Source: Mesostigma viride (Eukaryota; Streptophyta; Mesostigmatophyceae; Mesostigmatales; Mesostigmataceae). From it: a stretch of 64,000 nt of DNA. The stretch lies in NCBI GenBank assembly GCA_009746045.1, contig RPFO01000312.1, positions 4,123,832 through 4,187,831 on the forward strand, in the 5' to 3' direction. The position numbers and the translations under genes were made by a program. The first letter of the stretch is position 1, and every line of letters starts with the position of its first letter. Below are positions 34,804-46,430 of this stretch, piece after piece. The notes under the pieces are model-generated. The model ran no database searches and was not told the DNA's origin. It worked only from the letters and a program-made list of their open reading frames with translations.

Positions 34804-37776
34804 CTCCCCCCGGTGTCAAGCGCCCAAGCCAGTCAAGCACACGTTCTAGCTCGCACGGGGGTGGCTCCCATGGGGGTGGCGACCCGCTGCGCCACCTGGC
34901 ACACCGTGGCCTGCTGCCACCGCGGCACACCCACTCCCACCACAGCGGCAGGGGCCTGCTCCACCACCTTCAAACAGGTACTGCCTGTGCTACTGTTGTC
35001 ACGTGCCGCATGCTGCCCCCTGCCACATGCCTCATCTTTCTTCTGGATCTCAGCATTGGCGTGCGCTTATTTTCCATAGTTGGCTTGCCTCGGTGTCTAT
35101 TCGGGTACCAGTATAGCCGATTACCTATACGGGGCACGCCCTTACACCCACCCACATGTCTTATATAAGGGTTAGAGTATCCTCCGATTGTCTCCTGCAT
35201 GGTGGTTTGTGCGTCTGCCCACTTACTTGCCCGCCCGCCCACCCACATGTCTTGTATATGGGTTAGAGTATCCTCCGATTGTCTCCTTCATGGTGGTTTG
35301 TGCGTCTGCCCACTTACTTGCCCGCCCGCCCACCCACATGTCTTATATAAGGGTTAGAGTATCCTCCGATTGTCTCCTACATGGTGGTTTGTGCGTCTGC
35401 CCACTTACTTGCCCGCCCGCCCACCCACATGTCTTATATAAGAGTTAGAGTATCCTCCGATTGTCTCCTTCATGGTGGTTTGTGCGTCTGCCCACTTACT
35501 TGCCCGCCCGCCCACCCACATGTCTTATATAAGAGTTAGAGTATCCTCCGATTGTCTCCTACATGGTGGTTTGTGCGTCTGCCCACTTCCTTGCCCGCCC
35601 GCCCACCGCCCTTCCTCTGGTTTGGTGCGCGCGCCCACCACGTGCCCTTGTGCGCCCGTGGATGTGTGATGGCATAAGGTGATGAAGAGGAGGAAGCGAT
35701 CAGCGGTGCTACAGGGCTGGCGTGGGATGACCACCCGCTGCCACTGGACACACGTCTGCGTGCTCAGCAAGCAGCGGGGGGTGGACGCAGGGCATGGCGC
35801 CGGCTGGGATGAGGAGGGCGAGGGGCTGGGCAGGGCAGAGGTGGGGGGGTTGAGGTGGGTCACGCCCCCGCCCACTTAGCACCACCGCGCACGCCCACTG
35901 CCCAGCCCAGCTTGTCTTTATGCTGGCACCCCGGCCGCTTGTCTGCTGTGGTCGTGAACATCTGCTCTCTGGGGATGGCTTTCGTGAGCGCGCGAACGGC
36001 ACATACTAGTTTGAGGGCGCCTGCTTCACAGCTGGGAGAGCGTTGGCTCCTGCAGCGCACATGAGTGACAACGCCCTGTTGTGGGTGTGTCATGCGCAGG
36101 GGTTGGTGTGCGACTGTCGGAGTGCCGCCTCTCCTCCAACGTTGTCAGGGTTGCTTTGCGAAGCCGTGGTCCTCTAGTCCTCTGGTGTGGGCTGTCGTAC
36201 GAGGGCGGGGCGTACCTGTGGAGCAGGGGGGGGGGGGGGGGGGGGGGGCAGGGCGAGGGGGGGGGGCAACGTCGGACCCGGCTTGCTAGTATTTGGAGTT
36301 CCTTCTAGTAATCTGTTGTGCATGGCCACAAACCGTACTATACGGCCATGGGTGGGCTTTGTTACAGTATTGTCGGGGTGGCTGCTTCATATTGTTCAAG
36401 GCGGATAGGAGAGGGAAAGGATATGGACAAGGAAGCGCCTGATGGATGGAGTGGTTGCGTTGGCACGGTGGCACGCGTACACTGTATCGCTTGCGTGGGG
36501 ACAGGCTACCGCATGGTCAGGTTCAACATTCTCACCATCCTTGTTATAATAGTACATGTGCTGGGAACCGGTATGCCCGCAAAGCAAGCGGCTGCATATG
36601 GTATGGGACTCCGGGTGGTCCCGTTGGCAGTTGATGCCCTAGAGAGAGATAGACCAGAGAGTGATGGATGCCTGGACATGCGCGGCATGGGCGCGTGGGC
36701 CGTATCGGTGTCCTGTGGCGGTGTGGGCGCGGCACATTCGTCTCGTTAGCCGTACCGGTTGGAAAGTCAGGCGACACACTTCCTTTACGATTCCTTTTGC
36801 CCATGGCCCTTGGCTGACGCAGCAAACCCGCTACATGCCGTGCACATGTCCTGGCCTTGCTCGCGCATGGTGCCCCTATATGTTTGCGCACGCCCCTTCT
36901 TGCTTATCCGTGCGCCCTATGCTCGTATGGACCACATCAGTGCGCAGCGGGGGGAGGGCAAAACGCCTTGTGCACAGCAACCACGGTACGTTGACCGTGT
37001 GCGTTTGCTGTGTTCGGGTTGGGCAGGCGTGGTTGGTGGTGTGGGCGGATGGGATGTGGATGGTTAGGTGGCATGTGTGGGTAGGTGGCATGGGTGGCTA
37101 GGTGGGATGGGTTGTCAGGGGGCTGAGGAGGGAGGGAGGGAGGGAGATGTGTGTGTGTATCATGTGGTTGCGGTGAGGATGATGATCGTGCCGAAGTGGA
37201 GAGTGTGAAGGGTGGCCAGGTGCCGCATGTCAGCGACTTGGCGATCGTTCCCTGCATACAGATGAGTCGCTTTCGGGCGACAAAAGGAAGAGACATGCAT
37301 GTGTGCGCCCACCACGCTTGCCTGCATTGGTCAGAAAAGGCTGGTTGAATTGTCTTGCCATGGTTTGTCCAATTTCTATACTGTCCACTTTTGATGTCAA
37401 GGTGCTTTCCATCTCAACTCGTCGGCTGTCGATTCGGCAGCTCGTCCCATGGCCCATAGTTGCTTGTTGTGCTGTTGCTTGTGATTTGGTGTGCTGCTGG
37501 TGGTCATGATTGGGTAGAGTGCTCGCAGTTGTCGCACGCCGTCTGACCTTTCCCTGGCAGCTCCTCTTTAACTGCCTACCCCTGCGGCGTGTTTATTTGC
37601 AGGCTCAAGTCCCCGCCCAAACAACCAGAGAGGGCGTCACCATCATGCCCCGGTCAGCACGCATGTTGGGCGAGCATGAGAGCAGGCCGGTGGATGGAGA
37701 GCAGGCCTGCGTGGACGAATACCGAGTGATCAAGCCTGGATTGCCCGCGGCTAATAATAAAGTCGTGTGCGCTTAA
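34804..37776 (+). CDS. Putative multi-exon gene, product unknown (partial exon set)
   Basis: Three exons can be argued. 34804-34977 reads GVKRPSQSSTRSSSHGGGSH and RHLAHRGLLPPRHTHSHH, and ends in phase 1 at a gtactg donor. The next, 35679-~35840, opens in the matching phase with DEEEEAISGATGLAWDDHPL and, in a second frame after a G-run at ~35,775, reads VDAGHGAGWDEEGEGLGRAE before gtgggg. The last, 37603-37776, follows tatttgcag and reads REGVTIMPRSARMLGEHESR to YRVIKPGLPAANNKVVCA and a stop. Exons between 35.85 and 37.6 kb were not found. Low-complexity His/Ser and acidic stretches suggest a disordered, possibly nuclear protein. No family recognised, and the three parts could belong to more than one gene. 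Confidence 0.4.
35149..35605 (+). repeat. Five tandem copies of a ~91-bp unit
   Basis: Each copy runs from catgtcttatataagggtta through tcctccgattgtctcc and atggtggtttgtgcgtctgc to cccacttacttgcccgcccg. Copies differ at a few bases. The array lies in a putative intron. An even shorter copy-like segment starts at 35,110. Confidence 0.9.
36220..36265 (+). repeat. G-run tract
   Basis: gcaggggg... with about 20 consecutive G, then ggcgagggggggggg. Intronic or intergenic. Confidence 0.7.
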
Positions 37777-38650
37777 TTATCAATAAATGCCACGTGACAC
37801 GCCCCGAGCTCGCAAGCATGACCAGCATCCCAGGCGCGCCACGGTAGGTTTGTTTTTTGGGCGCCACGGTAGGCTTGTGTTCGGTCCACCACGGTAGGTT
37901 TGTTGCTTTGCGAGGCAGCCACCTTTTTAAATGGTTGCACTCCAAACTTGAAGGTCCCTTTGGTTGCCCCGGCCGTGGGGTTACTTCCAGTTGGACTTGG
38001 TGGGATGAGGCGGTGCGCGCACGTTCGTTGTGCTGGGGAGCATGCGGTTGCGCTGGGGGCATCCTGCGTGTTCTTGGTGCGGCGCGTGGGTGTGATGCGT
38101 GCTTTCGTGAGCGAGGACGCCCGGCCTCGCATGCGCAACAAGGCAGAGTGTTGTCCCTGTACTGTGTGTGATCCCTGGAGTGCTTATCATAGCTATTGCT
38201 GATATTGGGACGTTGTCGTTGCCTTGGTCGTGTGCAGGGTAATCACAAAGGGTGGCCCAAACATCGCGGCAATGGCGCCTGGGGCCTTACGTGGACCCAC
38301 CAAGACATGATGGAGGCACGCACTATGACCAGACCAGCACTGGGATTGTTGCAGTAGGCAAGCACGCCATGATAAGAATAAGCACGTGACTGCGTCACGT
38401 GGGTGCCAATTAGGAACCTGGAACCCCTATACTCAACGAGAAGGATGCCATGGGTGCATCCATCACATGGCAGTGAACATTATTTTGTAGACCACCAATT
38501 CAGTTATCGTTTCCGTACTTGGATGTGGGGCATGCATTTGCTGCGGGCGGTCATCGGGGACACATTGATCGGGATTTTGGGAGGCATCAGATGCAGGGCA
38601 ACCCATGGTGGTGGCCCATGGCTTTCCGCATCTGGCTGGGTTCTGGGCTA
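37777..38650. other. Intergenic, with short repeats
   Basis: At 37,838-37,900 ccacggtaggtttgt occurs three times. At 38,381-38,401 gcacgtgactgcgtcacgtg is a stand-alone copy of the family A terminal hairpin. No coding segment recognised. Confidence 0.45.
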
Positions 38651-38654
38651 CAGC

Positions 38655-38840
38655 ACATTCCATTATCCGATTTCTGGCCTGCGTTGGTTGTCTCATGGAT
38701 ATTTTTGAGACCCTGAAAAAGTGGTCCCTATGTGTATCAATGAGACAACCATGTATATCAGTGAGGCAACCAGCGCAGGCCAGAAATCTGGAGAATCCAG
38801 ACCATGGTAGCTCGAGCTTGCCGTTATCTTAGGCCGTGTT
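38655..38840. repeat. Two R1 copies in inverted orientation
   Basis: 38,655-38,697 is R1 on the minus strand (gatttctggcctgcgttggt, tgtctcatggat). 38,728-38,840 is R1 on the plus strand (atcagtgaggcaaccagcgc ... ggtagctcgagc). Together they can fold as a stem with a ~50-bp loop. Confidence 0.7.
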
Positions 38841-38849
38841 TTCGAGCCG

Positions 38850-38970
38850 CTCAGTATATGTACACGTATGTGTATGTACTGTACATGTAGGAATAACAAC
38901 TATGCTCTATTCCTTTATGTAGGAATAGTTGTCTCAATGTATATACATGTACAGTACATGTATAGCCTCA
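38850..38970. repeat. AT-rich palindromic segment
   Basis: 38,942-38,964 is a perfect inverted repeat with 11-bp arms (tatacatgtac / gtacatgtata) around one A. Upstream, gtacatgtaggaataacaac and tgtaggaatagttgtc form further partly inverted words. Confidence 0.7.
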
Positions 38971-39104
38971 CTGTATTCCCATCGTGCGTTGCATTCTTTA
39001 TAGAATGATTTATTGTTTGGTATTGAGATTAAGCGGAACTCCAGGTTGACCACGTACCGGAGGCTGGATGAGCGGAAGGTCCATCAAGGGGGGCATATGA
39101 TAGC

Positions 39105-39145
39105 CGATTCTCCCGATTTCTGGCCTGCGCTGGTTGTCTCCTTAA
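39105..39145 (-). repeat. Short R1 fragment
   Basis: gattctcccgatttctggcc tgcgctggttgtctccttaa, the minus strand of the R1 start. Confidence 0.7.
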
Positions 39146-39404
39146 TATGATAGCCGATACTAACTTCATCAACCATGTGTAATTCGTGGCAAACAGCGCA
39201 TGACAATGCAGCTGCAAGCCTTTGCATGACCAGCTTTGTTCCCATACATGCGAGAGAAAATGTAACCTTGATAGCGCATGCATGCCATGTGTAGATCATA
39301 CATACATGCTCATGCTCAAGAACAGCTAGCCCCCTCATGGAGTTACGTGGCAGGTATACCCTTCTTTAATTAATTGGTCAGAGAGCTCATGCATGCATGA
39401 CCAT

Positions 39405-40120
39405 TCAACAATATTAAATTATAATATGGCTCCGATGGGAGATCATGGAGCACATATTCCGTGATGGATGGGTGGAGTGGATGAAGCCGCGTAATCGAAC
39501 TAACCTAACTCTAAGCTATCTAGTCTAGAAAATCCTAACTACACTACTCATCAAAACGCCTCCTCTTGGGGGGAGGTGGCTTGCCCCCAGCTACGGGCTG
39601 GCGTGTGAGCCTTGACAATCTTCTGCCACCGCGTCTTGTTCTGCATGGCAGTCCAAAGAAGGGAGAGAGAGTGGATGCGGTGTTCAAACTGGGCTGGGAC
39701 CACTAGGTCGGCCAGCAACATCTGGGTGTATTCTGATTTGGCACGCCGCAAACGTGAAAACCATTTGCGTTCAGTGCCGGTCCGCGGAAAACGCGGAAAA
39801 CGCGATCTGCAAATGAATCCGACCGGGTGTAGTTTCGTGGCATGTTTCCCTACCCTTTTAGGAATCTCCTTGGGGCCAGGCCAGACCTGTCAAAATATGC
39901 CGCCCTGGCTGGCCAAGCCGCTGGGGGCTGGCCAGACCAAGGGCGGGTCGACCTGGCTGGTGCGAGCAAGATGTCCTACAAATGCTATCCTACGCTGCCT
40001 AATCTCGTCCAAAATACGAGGCATATACCCTGATACAAAGACGTACTCTAATGACCTACGCTTGGAAAACCCTACGTTCAGGACCTGTCGGAGCATCCTG
40101 TAAACCGTGCCGTCTAGTAC
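39405..40120 (-). pseudogene. Truncated LINE family C copy
   Basis: Minus orientation. It matches 24,990-25,600: the 3' word ctcccatcggagcc with an AAT tail at 39,405-39,425, the SLLWTAMQNKTRW segment, then the LDGTVYRMLRQVLNVGFSKR and RQRRIAFVGHLARTSQVD segments. It lacks the catalytic RT core. A 94-bp insertion interrupts it at 39,731-39,824. Confidence 0.82.
39724..39831 (-). mobile_element. 94-bp insertion with 7-bp target duplication
   Basis: gggtgta at 39,724-39,730 and again at 39,825-39,831 flank 94 bp absent from the sister LINE copy at 25.3 kb. The insert starts ttctgatttggcacgccgca and ends near aatgaatccgacc. Its first ~28 bp recur inverted at about 40,326-40,353. No coding capacity. 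Confidence 0.7.
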
Positions 40121-40262
40121 CAAAGAGACAACCAGCGCAGGCCAGAAATCGGGAGAATCCGGACCATGGTAGCTCGAGCCTGCCGTTATCTTTTCCGCGT
40201 TTTCGAGTCGTTCAGGATGATGAAGATGAATGGTGATGGAAATGTGTATCCTTACGTTTAGC
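40120..40262 (+). repeat. R1 copy
   Basis: aaagagacaaccagcgcagg through the accatggtagctcgagcctg block to gtgatggaaatgtgtatcct. It abuts the truncated LINE C copy. Confidence 0.8.
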
Positions 40263-42655
40263 TGCCAGTGTTTCCGCATGACCATGATTCTAGAATATCA
40301 AAGAGACAATTATCATATCAAGGTCGGGTTTTCACCTTTGCGGCGTGCCAAATCCTGGAATATCAAGGACAACCAGAACATGCATGTCTCATTAAGGGGA
40401 CGTGGCGCGCCGAATATTTTCCGCGCCAAAAAATTCGCGGTACCAGCCGTACCGTGAAAAGTGGGTGCACGGTGCGCGCACCCCTTGCGGAAGTGGCCAT
40501 GGCGACTGCGTTTAGGCGAAACTAGCAATGTAGGGCTAGAGAAATGCAAAAAAATTGCTCGAATGTTGAAGACGATGATGTAATGATGTTGGATTGTGGC
40601 GGCAAGTAGCTGGTTTACAATCTCGCTGCTTTCTTTTACTGCCATCGGCATGGGGGGCAAACTGCAGTTTTTGGTCGCGCGGAATAAAATAGAATTCGTG
40701 ATAGCGGCAGTAAATTCGCAGTTTGGGGGGGCTTTTTGACCGTGAAGGATGCATTAATATCGGTAGCATTGAATTCCAAACCGAACTGGTGCTTTTTGCT
40801 ACATTTTCGGCCATTCTCCGTAAGTAATTCTTCAGGCCTGCGCAGTGCATGTCGGAACCTTCCATGGAAGAACGGCCGTTGTTGCGCGCCTGAGCGAGGG
40901 ATCTGCGAGGGCAATGTATAGATTTGTCGCGAATGTTATGTGCTATCAGTTCTTTCTTCTATGAGCTCATCGTTCGAAGTTTTTTGCGTTCTTTTTGGGC
41001 AGTTTCCGCCAGCTAGCTCGCCGTTGCTTGCCGAATACCTGGCAGCTTTAGATTGTTTTCGTTGATGTCGTGGTCAGGGCCGCTTCAGTCCAAGCCTATA
41101 GCTTCTCGGGAAGGTTTAAGGCATTTCATAAAACGTGTTCTGGCAAGGATGGTGTGCGTATGGACGCTTCTTGTTGTGTGAGAGTGACGCACCCTCTCTT
41201 CGCAGCGGCATCACAGCGCTCATGCGCTGGAGGGCCGCCAATGGTTTCTTTCCATTTTATCGTGCAGGGGAGGAAGTGTTTTATTGACGATCATGTTGGA
41301 GATATTGCATTTGTGTGACTGCATGTAGATAGCTGCCACCATTGGTTTATTTGAGCTTTCCCTTGATATGATGATGTGAAAAGACTGCGATGTGCTGAGC
41401 CAACCATGGTTGACAAGGTTGACTGCATGCAAGCTTTGTATGCCATGATCTCCTCGGTTCCTTGCCCTCCATAGTTCCAGTTTGTTGCCCATCTCAGGTA
41501 GGGCAGTGAAGGAGTTGTTGCTGTGTTGATTAGCTTGGTTGGCATAAACCTTACACTCTAACCTGGGAGAAACATAGATAATGCTGGTTAGGCATTTTAG
41601 TGCCATCATCATTATTGCTATTCACATGCTTATATATCTGGCCATGCTCGAGGGAGGGTGAAGGTGTATGAGGTGTGTGGCCACCCCTTTGTGCTTCATA
41701 ACATATTCAGCATGTATTTGATGCATGTTGAATGGCATGTAAAGTGTAATTGTGTTAACTTGGTTACTGAGTGGTCCTTAGCGCCTGTCAGGTGGTCGTC
41801 TAGGGAACCCATCAGTGCGTGTCACAGTGACCCCAAACCGTGAGCATGTGTCGTCATCAGTGTGCTAGAGTTATTTATATGTGCTTTTGGTCATAGATTT
41901 GCTGAGTTCTAATCATGAAGTTTACAAGGTAACCTTGGGTTGACTATTGTGTATGCTCTCTTGGCATGTATGCCTAACGATCGTGTTGCTATGCTTGGGC
42001 TGGCAAGGTTGGCCATGCTGAGGGCAGGTGAGGGCAGATGAGGTGCCTAGCTGTTTGCTTATGTTTTGTGATCGAGTAGGGCATGCTTTCAGGCTTTTTG
42101 GATGGAAAACATCATGCCTAACTGGCCTTGTACAAAGAAAAACCTCCTTTAGCTTATGTTCAGGTTTTAGCACGTTTAACTTTATAACTTGAGCTAGACT
42201 TGTCGGAATGACCTGGGACTTGGAAGACAGTTGTCCCCCTGTTAGACGGATTTTCGCTGCAGAAAAAAGTATTTTTTGACGTGTTTATAAAAAGTTATTC
42301 CCAATGTCCGGTAAAAAATGGGTCGTTTTGCGGGGAAATTAATAACTGTTCGAGGTTTTACCCTTTCCATGATGTAAATAGCTCAGCAAGCTACAAACTC
42401 AGGGAACTAAAAACGCTGCAGACAGTTTTGCAAATAAATGTGTGCATTGACTGGGGCGTACCCAGCCCTAATTAGCGTCTTTTGCTATTTATAGCGCATT
42501 ATTGGCGTATATATGGGGGTAGTACCCCCAACAAGTGCATGGACAACTCACTAGAGATGTTATTTAGTGCCCACAATCATAACTTAGCATTGTGCAAATG
42601 AATTTCAAGTGATATTAGCATAGGTCAATTTTTAAGGTTTTGGGGGTGCCACCTC
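40263..42655. other. AT-richer intergenic stretch, no gene seen
   Basis: No exon set or family could be recognised. R1-start-like words (atcaaagagacaatta, atcaaggacaaccag) occur at 40,305-40,375. 42,250-42,650 is AT-rich with no open frame of note. Confidence 0.45.
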
Positions 42656-42900
42656 CCCTTAATTAATTAATTAATAAAACTAGCCCGTGCTCCCGTTATT
42701 GGGGAGTCCCGGATCAAGCATTAACCCCGAGGGATGGATGGATTGAATTGAATTGAATTGTAATGTTCATAACTCCGTTGGGAGTATATGTAGCACATAG
42801 CCCTTGAGAGGGGGCATATGGCCTATCATACATCCTAAGCTACTTCCTGCAAGGGTGGGGATGTAAAGGACCCTTGCTCTAGGTGCACCAGGGCACGTGC
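42656..42900 (-). repeat. Minus-oriented R2 copy with AATTC tail, beside a separate element-B 3' end
   Basis: 42,660-42,715 has (TTAA)n and the cgtgctcccgttattgggga hairpin of the element-B type. 42,735-42,762 is a (GAATT)n tail, then aactccgttgggagtatatg, gtagcacatag and further R2 sequence up to about 42,895 (ctctaggtgcaccaggg). Two truncated insertions therefore lie side by side. Confidence 0.7.
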
Positions 42901-42914
42901 ATCCCCATGATCTT

Positions 42915-43090
42915 CAAGCTATATCAAAGAGACAACCAGCGCAGGCCAGAAATCGGGAGAATCCGGACCATGGTAGCTCGAGCCTGCCGTTATCTTTTCC
43001 GCGTTTTCGAGTCGTTCAGGATGATGAAGATGAATGGTGATGGAAATGTGTATCCTTGTGCATTGAAATTATGGCTTCAAGCTATATGCC
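42915..43090 (+). repeat. Near full-length R1 copy
   Basis: atcaaagagacaaccagcgc to gcattgaaattatggct. Best match to 24,545-24,717 (inverted). A further short R1 start lies at 43,165-43,200. Confidence 0.8.
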
Positions 43091-43199
43091 CAGCGAAGGG
43101 GGAGCCTGTCATGGGGAGCCTGTCATGGATGGATGGGTGCACACAATCCTAGGTACAGGTCTATTATCAAGGAGACAACCAGCGCAGGCCAGAAATCTA

Positions 43200-43960
43200 T
43201 TATATCTATCACTTCATATCTATTCTCGCCTCCCGGGCTCCATGCCTCGCCATCGGCATCGCCTGACCCTAAACGCGCCCGCTCCGCCGACAAAACAGGA
43301 GGGTCTTCACGCCCCTCGGAACCGCGCTGTCGGCTCCAACCTTTCCAAGTCGATGATCATGACTGGACCAACATGTCTCCGGCCGATGCTCTGCACTGCA
43401 TCTTCTTCGGGGACTACGCCTCGCTTTACGACCTGTGCCTCCATCTCCACGACAACAATCGCCTCCTCCTCCCGGACGGCCGCCGATGGAACGACATCCG
43501 CCTGCTGTTCGGGTGCCCTCGCCCTCAAATCCAGCATACCACCCTCAACTCCCTTCTCCAGCGCTCTGACGGCGAGATCTGGGCTCCATCCATCTCCGCC
43601 CCCACCCTCCGTTCCATCCTCATGGAAGCCTTTCAGCAGCACGTGACCCCCGGCCCTTCAGTGCTGCTGACGTCGCAGCAATGGGTGGCCCGCTGGCTGC
43701 TGAACTTCCTCACCTCACCGCCACAGTCCATTTCCGCCTCCACTGCCGACATCAAAGCCCAGCTCCTCGACCTCGACCACCGCCTTCAAGCCACCGCCAC
43801 CGCCCTTGAGAGCTTGCATGACACCGCCGGCCTCACCGCCCAGGCGGTGAAGGACATCGCCGCCCAGCCGGCGCCTGCTGGCCCGGCCGGCGATGCTCCC
43901 TCCACCTGGGCGGACTTGCCCGACAGCACACCACCTCCACCACCTCCACCATATCTCGGC
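43200..43960 (+). pseudogene. LINE ORF1, N-terminal half (interrupted)
   Basis: Open frame reading KRARSADKTGGSSRPSEPR, DWTNMSPADALHCIFFGDYA, LLFGCPRPQIQH, QQWVARWLLNFLTSPPQS and a heptad-like DIKAQLLDLDHRLQATATAL before a Pro-rich end. It stops being homologous exactly at 43,960, where a 10-bp target duplication starts the insertion described next. The missing second half resumes at 45,944. Likely nucleic-acid-binding ORF1 of the LINE whose RT end lies at 47.5 kb. Non-functional. Confidence 0.65.
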
Positions 43961-45943
43961 TATGTTCAGATTACTTGCCCACGCTCCTTGCTATGATATG
44001 CTCACATGGGTCTTATTGCACCCACAGTTTGCCGGATCGTTAGCCTGTCCTTTTAGCTAGCCGCGCCCGATTGCAGCTGTGGCATGCCTTTGGCATGAAG
44101 GAGACTGGGGGTCTCTGCCCTTTCTCCTGTAGTGCACACACAGGGATTAACTCTTCAACCGTCTGGACTGGAACCACCGAAACGGACTGAGTTTGGGTAT
44201 CTTTGTGCGCCTGAGAGTAACTAGCCAAATAACATTTTCTGGCCCACCCTTGGAACCAAGCATGCTTTTATATCAAATAATGTTTGGGAAATTTGGTTGG
44301 TCACATATCTATGCCCCATGCATGCTATAAATAGCACCCCCCCCGGGGGGGTACGGTGCACATGGGGTTGGAGACATATATAATGCATTATAGACCATTT
44401 ACACAAATCAGGTGGCCCTGGCCTTTTAAAGGCAGTTTATTAGAATCACAGGCATGCCATCAATGCATTCACAGCATGAAATGTCACAGAACTGCACATG
44501 CTAGCTAGCAAACAGCCCAAAATAGCTCAGACCGTTATAACGGTGCAAGCTATTTTGGGACGGTTGCTAGAACTGCCGTATAGGTTTCCTATCCCAAAGT
44601 GGCACAAAACAACAACTAGATGGCCACAAAAGCAATGCCAACACCATGTCCAGCATATAAGACACAAGCTCATGCTATACAATAGGTGTAAGGCTCATAT
44701 CAAGGCCTAAAGCGCGCGTACAAAGGGTGGCAAGGAGCTACATCACTAACACACCCAATGAACGACAAAACACCTCTATGTTCTTGGAAACAATGAATAA
44801 AACAATAGGAATAAGTTGGTATAATGCTCCCATGCAAACAGGTTATGGGTATCTCCACGATTTTCACATGCAATGGATGCAAAACAAGAAGGTGGGCGTT
44901 GGCCAGCAAAACAAGAAGCCACGCCTAACACTGGTCAGAAAAGAACTTGTCTCGGGGTGCTTGACCAAGGAAAAGCATTGGGTAATCAACGTTACCATAT
45001 TAGTGACCGATAACAATCGTTACCTCGCTATTTCCGTTGCAGCATCAGCTAACGGTGACCAAACATGGTCCAAAATCTGCTTGACCTGATGGTATTCCCC
45101 AACCATGACAAGCCGATGCGTAGAGGCAGCAAAACAACAAAAAGACAATCACAACCCCTCGGTAATAACTCTGATATTAGCTTTAAACGATAATACAACT
45201 ATATACGGCTAATAGAACACGCTTGGAGGCTAGAACGTACCAGGTCGGTACAGCAGATTACCTTTCTTGCGCGAGCCAGCACGCCAGAGTAATGGACGTA
45301 GCCTCGAGCCTTTACTGGCTGCCAATGCTAATAAATCTTGTTGGGAACAACGTACTAAATTGATCGATGCGCAGATGTCTGGGAAAATTCGGCCTAGCAA
45401 CATGCAGCACTCGCACCATCACTGCCTGGCCGCTAACGTCATTTGCTGCGCCGACCAGCACCCCGAGACCCATCTACGTACCTCCGAACCTTCCATGGCT
45501 AGGGATATTCAATTTTTAGGATCTAAGAATCATGCCTACAAAATTTGAGTCCAATACGTCAAGCCATTCTCTCGTACCAGTCAGTTCTTTGCACCGCCAT
45601 AGCCGTGCGCGTCAATATTTTTCCTGCACGTCGGTCCCGTTGGACCATGGTACCCCCCTAACTTTGCTCAAGCATTTCTCCCTGGCCAGGTGTCCAAAGT
45701 ACGGTCTGAAGTGCTCTACGGAAAGCTGACGTCTAGATCTTTCGATCCCCCCAGGTTTGACCGTTAAATTATTATTGGCGCGGCGCCTGGTAGGCGCACA
45801 AACTCAGTCCGTTAGAGTGGTAGGACTTCAACTGGTACCACGAAAACGGCGCGAGAACGGTTTAAGAGTTAAAAGCACTTCGGTGCTCCGTGACTCCCCA
45901 ACGGGAGCACGAGTTTAATTAATTAATTAATTAATATCTCGGC
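43951..45943 (+). mobile_element. 1,973-bp retroposed element B with 10-bp target duplication
   Basis: atatctcggc at 43,951-43,960 is repeated at 45,934-45,943. Element 43,961-45,933 ends with a UUCG-type hairpin (agcac ttcg gtgct at about 45,879), a second hairpin (ctccc caac gggag at 45,893-45,907) and a (TTAA)n tail at 45,914-45,933. No RT, nuclease or other protein domain can be read in any frame, so it looks non-autonomous. Internally, 44,336-44,350 is a C8/G-run palindrome. The element splits a LINE ORF1. Confidence 0.75.
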
Positions 45944-46430
45944 ACAACTCAAGCAACAAGCCCTCGACCTTCGCGAGGAAGCCGACATCGCCCGGCGAAG
46001 CCACAATGTCATCGTCAAGCACTTCAACCAACCGGCAGGTGAGACCTCCACGAGCCTTCTTGAGGCGGGCATTTAAGCGCGCCATTTTTGCCCCCATGTT
46101 ACTCAATGGTGAGCTGGACATGTCGGCTGTCCGCCTCCCCCGCGCGCGGGGGCGGAAGGCTGGCTCGGCACCCGTGCTCCTCACCTTTAAGTACATGGCG
46201 GACAAGCTGGCGTTCCTTAAATGCCGCAAGAAGCTCTCGGAGACTCGCTTCACGCTGGACGACGACTTGACGGCCTGGCCCAGCAACAGCGGCCCGACGC
46301 GAGCTATATGGCCGACCTACCTTCAGCTCCGGCAGAGCGCAAGGGGGAAGCCGGTATACTGGAGGGGGGCGGTCATCCACGTTGACCACAAGCCCTGGCA
46401 GCCCCAGGCTCCTGCCACCTCAGACTAGGA
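45944..46430 (+). pseudogene. LINE ORF1, C-terminal half
   Basis: After the duplication, one frame reads LREEADIARRSHNVIVKHF then stops. A second frame takes over with APVLLTFKYMADKLAFLK, KKLSETRFTLDDDLT, RAIWPTYLQLRQSARGKPVY and WRGAVIHVD. This is the L1-type ORF1 RNA-binding C-terminal pattern. At least one frameshift separates the parts. Joined with 43,200-43,960 it forms one broken ORF1. Confidence 0.7.

Noticed and set aside
35149-35605. Five 91-bp repeats as a CRISPR-like array
   Set aside because: Units are contiguous with no unique spacers, and the host is eukaryotic.
45780-45850. tRNA-like A-box (cagtccgttagagtggtagg) as a tRNA gene
   Set aside because: No B-box or cloverleaf follows; it lies in the 3' part of element B.
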